Source: Cudoniella acicularis (taxonomy: Eukaryota; Ascomycota; Leotiomycetes; Helotiales; Helotiaceae). Taken from it: 26,710 nt of DNA. The position numbers were made by a program, and so were the translations under genes. The notes under the pieces were generated by a model that was not told the DNA's origin, did no database searches, and saw only the letters and a list, made by a program, of their open reading frames with translations. Every line of letters starts with the position of its first letter. The first letter of the stretch is position 1. Shown here in pieces: positions 18,965-26,710 of this stretch. The DNA lies in contig JAAMPI010000748.1 of assembly GCA_013054445.1 (NCBI GenBank), positions 1 through 26,710 on the forward strand. Reading direction: 5' to 3'.

Positions 18965-20323
18965 TCTAGGATCCTGACGTCTACGCTTTCGACGGTGTTC
19001 GTTCTCAGCCTGCTCTGCATTCACTGAGCCCCTCGGACTCTCGTGAATGTCTGGGCGGTCTTCAGAGTCTGGGGATCTGGTTCGACGTCTACGACCGAGG
19101 ATCGTGGCAGAGGAAGCAGGCTGAACTTGGGGAGGGTTTTGAAGCGAGCCTGCGGTATTCGGGGGTGTAATATGCTGTAATAAAGTCTGCTGTGTAGGTG
19201 CGATCTGTCGGTCTTGTGCTGAGAAGGTAGTGCTGGTAGGTAGTGAGGGGTGTGTCGAGGTGGATGGGTCGTCGGAAGTGGATGGGGATGATATAGAAAA
19301 CTGGGAGCGATCGTCGGCCAGGACGACTTCTGCGGGAGTGCCGCTTGTAGAGGACTGTCTTAAAAGGGTGTCTGGAGACCAAAATATCCAGATACCTCTA
19401 GCGTTTGGTTGTCGCAAAAGGTAAGTCAAAATAGGTGGTCGTGCGTGGTTGGCGTTATCCGGAAGCAGCCTGGGGATACCGTCAGTGGCAGCGGTTAATC
19501 ACTCAGAGTCAGTCGGACGGGGCGTGAATGTCGAATAATATCACGTCCAAATCGGTTGAGGCGATGGTGTTTGAAAAGGTCATTCTCAAGGCACGAGAAA
19601 TAGGTTGGTATCGTGACGGAAGTTTACGTTTAGGTCTTTGATACCAAGGTAGACCAAGGTAGACCCGTAGGGTGTTACCGTAAGCTATCAGGTCCGGGGT
19701 TTAGGTAGAAAGCCGTGGCAGCGAATGACGGAGCCTTGGCCAGGAGTGTCTGGCTGCCGCTTGCAGCGCTGAGGAAGACATGAGAAGCTACCATGTGACG
19801 GCCGATAACAAAAGACGCATCATCTGCAACTTTGGTATTTTTTACATGCACATAGAATAGGCTAGCTTCTTAGATCTTGATAAATATCAATATGCATGTG
19901 TTTATGTATACTCCTATTTGTCACAATAGTGGCAGACCAGAGGGTTTTGGAGAGGTTCGTGGTTGAGTAGTGGGGGCTTCCCAGCTTGATCGTAATGGGC
20001 TTTCCTTTTTCTCGCTAAAGCTCACCAGATCCCGCACCTATCAACAGTGCAACACCTCAAGACTAGCTAGCTACCTCTGAACTCTCTGCAAATTGATAGA
20101 CTCTGTCTGCAGGTTGATGAACGTTGGCCTTCGACCTCGTCTCAAAGCCCGACCCTCATTATACGACCTTGTGCGAAGCCACAACATCGACCAGCTATCT
20201 CACAACAGCTTCACTGCAGAGCTCCCCCCAGAGCTGCCAGAACTGCCGTCGTCACCTCTTTCATCACCTCCCGTCACTCCAGCAAAACCCAAGCAGATCG
20301 AGCTCATTACAGAAGCTATCAAC
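18965..20323. other. Divergent intergenic region of the Gid7-like and V-ATPase genes
   Basis: About 1.36 kb between the assigned starts. The first 530 bp (18965-19499) is an open frame on the minus strand continuous with the Gid7-like protein, so part may be coding. A short direct repeat of ACCAAGGTAG occurs twice in tandem around 19642-19661. AT-rich sequence at about 19830-19920 may hold core promoter elements. Nearer the V-ATPase start, an ATG at 20117 is in frame with the assigned start and would add 69 residues, but these do not resemble the family. Confidence 0.45.
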
Positions 20324-22408
20324 ATGGCTCCAAAGAAGCCCGTGGCCATAGATGAGGATGGTGAAGAGCAATATGGTATGTCGAGACACATCAACGCCGA
20401 AGCTATCAAGTCTTGAGCTAATGCTAGCTGTTCAGGATCAATCTATTCCGTCTCTGGGTACAATATCATGACAGAAAGTATATTGTAACAAGACTGACGT
20501 CTGGCAGACCCGTCGTGGTGGCAGAGAACATGATCGGAGTTGCCATGTACGAATTGGTGAGCTTGGCGACCCCGGCAGGCAGCCTCGAAAGCTTACATAA
20601 AGTCCTAGGTCCGAGTCGGTCACGATAACCTCGTCGGCGAAGTCATTCGAATCGAAGCAGACAGAGCTACAATTCAGGTGTATGAAGAGACTGGTATGGA
20701 TCAACTTCAATGTTTTTGGTCAGTCGCTGATGAATTGAAGCTGGTGTAACTGTCGGAGACCCGGTCATTCGAACTGGGAAGCCACTCTCCGTCGAATTAG
20801 GCCCAGGTTTGATGGAAACAATTTATGATGGTATCCAACGTCCTCTCAAGGCTATTGCCGAAGCCTCAAGCAGCATTTATATTCCTCGCGGTATTTCTGC
20901 ACCAGCGCTGAACAGAGAGAAAGATTGGGACTTCAAGCCATTGATGAAAGTTGGAGATCACATTACGGGCGGTGATATCTGGGGTAGTGTCTACGAAAAT
21001 TCTCTTTTGGATGATCACAAGATTCTGCTCCCACCACGAGCAAGAGGAACTATTACTCGAATTGCAGAGAAGGGTAGCTACAAGGTCGACCAGAAAATCC
21101 TGGAGGTTGAATTCGATGGCAAGAAGACCGAGTACAGCATGATGCACACATGGCCAGTCCGTGTACCCCGCCCAACTACTGAGAAGCTCGCAGCAGACAA
21201 GCCATTCGTTGTCGGGCAGAGAGTTTTGGATGCCCTCTTCCCCAGTGTACAGGGTGGTACTGTTGCTATCCCAGGTGCTTTCGGTTGTGGAAAGACTGTC
21301 ATCAGTCAGTCTGTGTCAAAATTCTCGAACAGTGACATTATCGTTTACGTCGGATGTGGAGAACGTGGAAACGAGATGGCTGAAGTCTTGATGGATTTCC
21401 CAGAACTTTCTATTAATATCGATGGACGAAAAGAGCCCATCATGAAGCGTACCACACTTATCGCCAACACCTCAAACATGCCTGTGGCTGCTCGTGAAGC
21501 TTCGATTTACACTGGTATCACAGTCGCCGAATATTTCCGTGATCAAGGAAAGGACGTTGCTATGATGGCTGATTCTACTTCTCGATGGGCCGAAGCTCTT
21601 CGTGAAATTTCTGGTCGTTTGGGTGAAATGCCTGCTGATCAAGGTTTCCCGGCCTACTTGGGAGCTAAATTGGCCAGTTTCTACGAACGTGCTGGGAAGG
21701 TCGCAGCTTTGGGTAGCCCAGATCGTGAGGGTAGTGTCAGCATTGTCGGTGCCGTCAGCCCTCCCGGTGGTGACTTCTCAGATCCCGTCACTAGCAGTAC
21801 GCTTGGTATCGTGCAAGTTTTCTGGGGTCTCGACAAGAAACTTGCTCAAAGAAAACATTTTCCATCCATCAACACATCAGTCAGTTACAGCAAATACACC
21901 AATGTTCTCGACAAATATTATGAGAAAGACTTCCCGGAGTTTCCTCGACTTCGTGACCGTATCAAGCAGCTTCTCTCTGATTCCGAAGAATTGGACCAAG
22001 TTGTGCAATTGGTAGGAAAGTCTGCTCTTTCGGATCCCGACAAGATCACACTGGATGTTGCTGCTTTAATCAAGGAAGATTTCCTGCAACAAAACGGTTA
22101 CAGTGACTACGATCAGTTCTGTCCTATTTGGAAGACTGAATGGATGATGAAGGCCATGATGGGATTTCACGACGAGGCTCAAAAGGCTATTGCACAAGGC
22201 CAGAGCTGGAACAAGGTTCGAGAAGCCACTGGTGAGCTTCAATCGCAGCTTCGAAGTATGAAATTCGAGGTTCCCAGCGAAGGGGAGGAAAAGATTACAA
22301 AGAAGGCACGTTTATAAAATCCCTTTCTGATTCCAAGCTAACAAGTCTTAGTATGAGGACCTAATCCAGGCCATGACAGATAAGTTTGCAGCAGTTGTCG
22401 ATGAGTAG
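20324..22408 (+). CDS. vma1: V-type H+-ATPase catalytic subunit A
   Basis: ATP-hydrolysing A subunit of the V1 sector on vacuolar and endomembranes; drives proton pumping. Exons 20324..20375, 20436..20457, 20508..20556, 20609..20693, 20741..22305 and 22352..22408 give 609 residues, as expected for fungi. Exon 2 is only 22 nt. The last intron (22306-22351) has a GC donor (AAG|GCACGT) and an AG acceptor; the phase is 0 and the spliced C-terminus [18 protein letters not shown] is typical, while reading through adds Ala-Arg-Leu and stops at 22317. The P-loop GAFGCGKT (248-255), GCGERGNE and the [19 protein letters not shown] block are intact. The GCGERGNE site, where the yeast VMA1 intein sits, is uninterrupted. 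The start is chosen because [18 protein letters not shown] opens the family-like N-terminus. Confidence 0.95.
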
Positions 22409-23170
22409 ATGCGATGAGTGGATGAATCATGAGATGAGATGAGCGTGAAGAGCGAATTGGGGTGTTGCATTGCTGGATTAGGCGCGCTGCGAGAGTATTA
22501 TTGGTTGATAGACGTGGAGAATGTAGTGTATATTTCTTAGGATGGCTGCGTCCTCAATGCATTCTTCATCTTTACGTATAAGCTGGGATTTTTATGATCC
22601 TGTTGAATTACTTGTTACGGTATCTTTTATGCGGGCTTCGGGGCTTTGGCTTTAACGTTGCGAGCTCCGATATCCATGAAAATAATACATGTTTTACCTA
22701 AGCCTTTAACTCTACTCGGTTACTTTCGGCAAAGACGGAGAAGCAGGGGTTTGTACTTTTTGAGAATACAGTACTTGGGACGAATAAGAGTTTTGATGTG
22801 TGTACTTAATAATCACACCCCGTTCTCTTGTATCATTTCCATTTCTTATATATAATCTTACTTTTTTGACTCTTGAATGGATTATTGTTCAAATCGACCC
22901 TCTGTAATTTGGTTTAAATTTATGCGTTCTGAAGCCACATAGCCCATTCTGGACTAATACGAATAAGTTAGAGCAAACCTCTCGATCTTGTTTCCCGACC
23001 TCTTGATAATGAAGGGTCAAGCAGAATACGTGCCTGTTAATTTGTATATAAAACTATACACATATATAAGAAAAGCCGAAAGACCTTTTCGATCATCTCC
23101 TCTTCAACACCACCAAGACTCCTCACATACATTTACATGTGCGATCCTGTTGACGGTTCCTCCAGGATAC
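22409..23170. other. AT-rich convergent intergenic stretch
   Basis: 762 bp between the V-ATPase stop and the stop of the minus-strand dehydrogenase. It should contain both 3' UTRs. ATGAG/GATGAG words are repeated just after the V-ATPase stop (22400-22445). No domain-bearing frame, RNA gene or repeat array is seen. Confidence 0.5.
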
Positions 23171-24307
23171 TCATACAAACCCCGCTCGGATATTTTTCGT
23201 AACCCCACTTTCAATCCCCTCCAAAATCCCCAATAGCTCCTTATACACCCTCCCCTGCGCCACTTTCCCCTCCTCACTCCTCACCCACCTGCTTGGCTCC
23301 GCCACCACACAATCCGCCATATAAGTACCATTGGTTTCCTCCTCCGCCGCCGCAGCAGCCACCAACGTCCTACTCCCAACCTCCGTACTCCTCGCCAAAA
23401 TCGCCTTGCCTATCATCACGAAAAAACTTAGAGGGAATTTCGCATGTCGCGTCAGTTCTGAGTGGCAGAAACCGGGCGTGAGTGTGTTGAGGATTATAGG
23501 GGGTTTGTTGTTGGAGGAGGTTAGTGCGGGGGCGAGCTCGCGGATTACGAGGATTTCGAGAAGTTTGGAGACGTTGTAGCGGTCGCTTTGGAAGTGGGAG
23601 GGTTGGGAGAGGGCGGTGAAGATTGAGGGGGCGGATTGCTCTTTGAACGATGCCTGTTTTTGGTCGTCCGTCAGCTCTGAGGTTACTTTTCGGATGAAAT
23701 AGAGTCCAGAAAGAGGAATATTCAATGCGAACCTGAAAATGGGCGTCGCTTGCCACAATCGTTAAATGCGGTGTGATGTTGTGTTTTAATCCCGAAGTTC
23801 GCAATATAGGGAGAAGCAATAGCGCCATGAGAAACGTAGAGATCACATTCACGGTAATGGTGCTCTCCATGCCTTCTACCTCCTCAAAAACCGGCACGGC
23901 GATACCAGCATTCTCAACCACGCAATCTAATCTGTCCAATCCCTCGGCCTTTTTGCAGAACGCCTTGACGCTGTCATAACTACTCAAATCTACCTCCCAG
24001 ACCTCTATCACGTTTTGACGCTTAGTGCTCTCCTCAATGGAGAGTTTGGCTGCTTCGCCTTTGGTGGTGTTGCGGCAGCCAATGATTACTTTGGCGGCAT
24101 CGAGACGGACGAAATGCCGTGCTGCTTCAAGACCAAGACCGACGTTCGCGCCTGTTATGAGGATTGTTTGGCCAGTGAAGGAATGTGTGGGATAAGGAAG
24201 AGTTGTAAAGAGTTGGGATTTGAGGAAGGAGGTTAGGAAACCGTCTGGGCTGTGAATGGTTAGCTGGTAAAGATGGAGCGGGGTTGATTGACTTACAGGT
24301 TGAACAT
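23171..24307 (-). CDS. Short-chain dehydrogenase/reductase
   Basis: NAD(P)-dependent oxidoreductase of the classical SDR fold, most like the fungal retinol-dehydrogenase/WW-oxidoreductase-type group; the substrate is unknown. Exons read complement(23171..23653, 23733..24249, 24297..24307), giving 336 residues. The first coding exon is 11 nt (MFN plus two bases); introns are 47 and 79 bp with GT-AG ends. Cofactor motif TGANVGLG (36-43), NAG (117-119), the catalytic Ser in IVAS (171) and YNVSK with Tyr202/Lys206 are intact. CRN after the second strand (62-64) suggests NADP preference. KEQSAPSIFTAL and NTLTPGFCHSEL are typical of this subgroup. There is no signal peptide. It is transcribed away from the FAD monooxygenase at 25026 with 718 bp between the start codons, so shared control is plausible but not shown. 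Confidence 0.9.
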
Positions 24308-24688
24308 GATAGCGAATCCTCTTTGGCCTTTGGGCTATTTGGTAAGTATTCAATTATGATTAGTTTCTGCGCATCAGTATGTGTTGCAGACGCTGGGATA
24401 GTAAAAAGTGGTGAGGAACATCAGATCTTCGTATGAGCTGGTTGCTAGTTTGGTGAAACGAACTTGATACCTTCTCCTTGGGAACAGAAGCAAAATCAAA
24501 ATGAGGAATGCAGGGCGTGACACTGGCATGTCATCGGCCGGTACTTCAATTAGTCTCTCAATTACTCGAGTACATGCAGAGCACTTCTCGCTTGAGAGAT
24601 GCAACGGTTATTCTGCGTGCTCTGAGCAAAGAGTATTTTCTTGAGGAGGTTCGTAAGTCATCGTCTGATCAGTTCAGCAGAAAGTCGC

Positions 24689-24713
24689 TTCGGTGCCGAA
24701 ACTCTCGGGACCG
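24689..24713. promoter_or_regulatory. Two adjacent CGG-N2-CCG palindromes, candidate Zn2Cys6 operator
   Basis: TTCGG-TG-CCGAA (24689-24700) and CGG-GA-CCG (24706-24713) are both inverted CGG pairs with a 2-bp gap, their centres 15 bp apart. A third, everted CCG-N7-CGG follows at 24722-24734. Paired CGG triplets are the classical targets of binuclear zinc-cluster regulators. The site lies midway between the two divergent genes. Binding is inferred from pattern only. Confidence 0.4.
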
Positions 24714-24832
24714 ACTATTTTCCGAACCACTCGGCGCGTAGTTTTCCCTTTTGGATGCGAGCTAAGCTTTGGTGCCTGCCAAGTATATCTTCCGATATCA
24801 TATTGAAAGCTCCGCGAATATTTTCCTGCAAA

Positions 24833-24842
24833 TATATAAAAG
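24833..24842 (+). promoter_or_regulatory. TATA box of the FAD monooxygenase gene
   Basis: TATATAAAAG lies 184 bp upstream of the ATG at 25026 and is the best TATA match in the divergent promoter. Confidence 0.5.
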
Positions 24843-25025
24843 GTAGGTTTTTCTTCGACAGCAAGTGCTTTCATCCTCTTCTATCCAACAACAAGGCTTC
24901 CCAAGCACTTCTCTCATCTCAATCCCCAAGTTCCAACCTCAAGAAAAACAATCATCTCATCTCTCAATATACACTTCAGCACAATCACAATTCCAAGCCA
25001 AATTCAAAACGTCAAAACATCCAAG

Positions 25026-26312
25026 ATGGCCACCAACCCTCTTCCCAAAATTGCAATCATAGGTGCCGGCCCTGCAGGCCTAACCCTTGCCTCCCTCCTC
25101 CACAAATCCAACACTCAACTGAACCTCACCGTCTTCGACCTCCGCGCTCGTCCCTCCGAATCAGCACTTGACGAGCCATCCGGCTCTCTAGATCTCCATG
25201 CCGAATCCGGTCAACTCGCTCTCGAAACCTGTGGACTCCTCCCCCAATTTAAGGCTTTACCAGATGCATGCTCTGAATCCATGATTCTCGCCGACAAAGA
25301 TGGTCTTATACACCTCGAAGACTCAGGTGACGGTGACCGTCCAGAAATCCCCCGGAATACCCTTACCTCCCTCTTATTGTCAAGTGCCCCATCAGAAAGC
25401 ATAAAATGGGAGCACAAGATCATCGCCGTGTCTTCCGTAGCAACAGGGAAATGGAAAGTCACATTTCTCGACCTCACCAACCCTCATCTTGGAGAGCAAA
25501 CAGAAGAATACACCCTCGTAGTCGGTGCCGACGGTACCCATTCGAAGGTCCGCCCAGCTCTCACGCCCATCAAACCACACTTCAGCGGCATCACCTGCGT
25601 CACTCTCACCATCCCCCATCTTGCAATCAAATACCCCTCCCTCAATTCCTACATCGGCACAGGAACATTCTACGCCATGGGCCCAGGCAGAGCCACCATC
25701 ACCCAACGCGGCAGCCACGAATCCGCCCGTATCTACCTCATGATATCATCCCCTGCATCCGCATCCCCCAACATCCCCTCTGAGCCCTCGCCAGCCATAA
25801 ACTCACTCTCCGCGCTCTTCAAATCCCCAGCCGAGTTCAAGAACCTCCTTCTCGGCTCCGACGAATTCTACGCCTCATTCGGGACACAAGTCAAAGATCT
25901 GATATCCGCTGGTTTCTCCTCCGCTGCAGAACAAGAAGAAGTGGACATCAAACCCCTCTACATGCTTCCCATCGGCTTCACCTGGCCGCACAAAGAAGGC
26001 CTCACTCTCATCGGCGACGCATCACACACCATGACACCTTTTGCCGGCGAGGGCGTGAATCTGGGAATGCTCGACGCTTTGGAACTCTCCAATGCCATTA
26101 CCTCTTCCGCTTCCTCCTCCTCTGACCCTGACTCCGCAATTCAAGCCTTCGAGGAAAAGATGTGGCCCCGCAGCAAGGAGATAGCGATTGAAACATTTAA
26201 AAACTTGGAAATCATGTTCAGGGATGAGAATGGACCCGAGAAATTTGTGAATTTTTTTAAGAGTCATGTGCCGCCACCCGAGGGGGAGGACGAACGTCAT
26301 GAGAAGGCTTGA
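25026..26312 (+). CDS. FAD-dependent monooxygenase, TetX-like/PHBH fold
   Basis: Single-exon gene of 428 residues for a class A flavoprotein hydroxylase that uses FAD, NAD(P)H and O2; the substrate is unknown. The N-terminal dinucleotide-binding GAGPAG (13-18) follows a beta strand starting at residue 8. The DG motif appears as VVGADGTHSKVR (Gly-Ala-Asp-Gly at 167-170). The second FAD motif LIGDASHTMTPFAGEGVN (Gly330-Asp331) is complete and is followed by the LGMLDALEL helix. The overall pattern resembles TetX/salicylate-hydroxylase-type enzymes of fungi; this is structural likeness and not evidence of tetracycline resistance. There is no signal peptide or membrane segment. The start is well placed (CCAAGATGG) with a TATA box 184 bp upstream. 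It is divergent from a short-chain dehydrogenase, suggesting a small oxidative pathway or detoxification unit. No polyketide synthase or other core biosynthetic gene lies in the window. Confidence 0.9.
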   Translation: MATNPLPKIAIIGAGPAGLTLASLLHKSNTQLNLTVFDLRARPSESALDEPSGSLDLHAESGQLALETCGLLPQFKALPDACSESMILADKDGLIHLEDSGDGDRPEIPRNTLTSLLLSSAPSESIKWEHKIIAVSSVATGKWKVTFLDLTNPHLGEQTEEYTLVVGADGTHSKVRPALTPIKPHFSGITCVTLTIPHLAIKYPSLNSYIGTGTFYAMGPGRATITQRGSHESARIYLMISSPASASPNIPSEPSPAINSLSALFKSPAEFKNLLLGSDEFYASFGTQVKDLISAGFSSAAEQEEVDIKPLYMLPIGFTWPHKEGLTLIGDASHTMTPFAGEGVNLGMLDALELSNAITSSASSSSDPDSAIQAFEEKMWPRSKEIAIETFKNLEIMFRDENGPEKFVNFFKSHVPPPEGEDERHEKA

Positions 26313-26710
26313 GCTCCTTCATTCCGTGGTCTTGTGCTCGGGATCGGTTGGGTTGAGATAGAAAAAGAAGGGTTTTCACTTTAGATTTTATCATTTTACG
26401 AATTGATGAGCTGCTACAGCGTAGCAATGGAATATAATGAATCATTGGCGCACAGAAAGGGAAGGGGAGGAAAATGATAGACAAAAAAAAACTATATTTT
26501 ATACAAGCAAGAGCAAAGATACCACACTACACTACTTAGCTAGACAAAAACAATAAAAATAGACACACTCGTTTCTAAATCTATGAGTCTCATTCTATGC
26601 TCGACCTAGTAAGTGGCCTTTTGTTCTAAAAGTCTAAAAAATAAATAATAGAAAATACTCATATTGCGTCGTTAAACCACAACCTGAGACAAGCCAAACT
26701 ATAATACCAA
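26313..26710. other. AT-rich 3' flank to window edge
   Basis: About 400 bp downstream of the monooxygenase stop. It is increasingly A/T-rich, with A-runs near 26485 and 26515-26560 that could include polyadenylation signals. No gene is visible before the window ends. Confidence 0.5.

Larger units (their letters stand above)
24308..25025. promoter_or_regulatory. Shared divergent promoter region of dehydrogenase and monooxygenase
   Basis: 718 bp between two outward-facing start codons. It holds a cluster of CGG/CCG palindromes (24689-24713) and a strong TATA box on the monooxygenase side (24833-24842). The A/C-rich sequence from about 24880 to 25020 looks like a monooxygenase 5' leader. No gene is recognised inside. 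Confidence 0.55.

Noticed and set aside
21340..21400. A VMA1-type intein in the V-ATPase A subunit
   Set aside because: The [14 protein letters not shown] region is uninterrupted, so no intein is present.
24641..25171. 176-codon plus-strand open frame overlapping the monooxygenase start
   Set aside because: It runs through the TATA box and leader and enters the gene in the wrong frame; composition reflects A/C-rich leader sequence.
25026..26312. Calling the FAD monooxygenase a tetracycline-resistance enzyme
   Set aside because: The fold is shared by many fungal hydroxylases; nothing in the sequence fixes tetracycline as substrate.

Overview
The window looks like nuclear DNA of a filamentous ascomycete (Pezizomycotina). 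Genes lie on both strands and are not in operons. They carry short introns, mostly 45-80 bp, with GTAAGT-like donors and CTAAC/CTGAC-like branch sites. Several encode families typical of these fungi: a fungal rhodopsin-domain membrane protein, an LsdA-like secreted ferritin-fold protein and a Zn2Cys6 regulator. A leotiomycete is possible, but the sequence alone does not settle the class. I saw no tRNA, rRNA, CRISPR array or origin.

Layout: (1) 31-1382, minus: five-exon rhodopsin-domain membrane protein. (2) 3011-5211, minus: broken Zn2Cys6 transcription factor with four nonsense codons and a 477-bp insertion flanked by 5-bp direct repeats. (3) 6843-7976, plus: intronless secreted LsdA-like protein. 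(4) 8411-9675, plus: alpha-methylacyl-CoA racemase/CoA-transferase III gene with a one-base frameshift. (5) 9676-12141: about 2.5 kb without a supportable gene. (6) 12142-14492, minus: Vps1-type dynamin, six exons. (7) 15383-16544, plus: ribokinase. (8) 16895-18964, minus: WDR26/Gid7-like LisH-CTLH-WD40 protein with an unresolved start. (9) 20324-22408, plus: V-ATPase catalytic subunit A, six exons, with a 22-nt exon and a GC-AG last intron. (10) 23171-24307, minus, and 25026-26312, plus: a divergent pair, a short-chain dehydrogenase and a FAD monooxygenase, sharing a 718-bp promoter region with CGG/CCG palindromes.

The core genes (dynamin, V-ATPase A, Gid7-like, ribokinase) are conserved housekeeping functions: vacuolar trafficking, acidification, ubiquitin-ligase-mediated metabolic switching and ribose use. 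The flanks are more accessory, with an orphan receptor-like protein, a dead regulator, a damaged racemase and a possible two-gene oxidoreductase unit. I saw no clearly new biological system. The best-supported unusual signal is the small insertion in the dead regulator: removing it together with one repeat copy restores the reading frame exactly.
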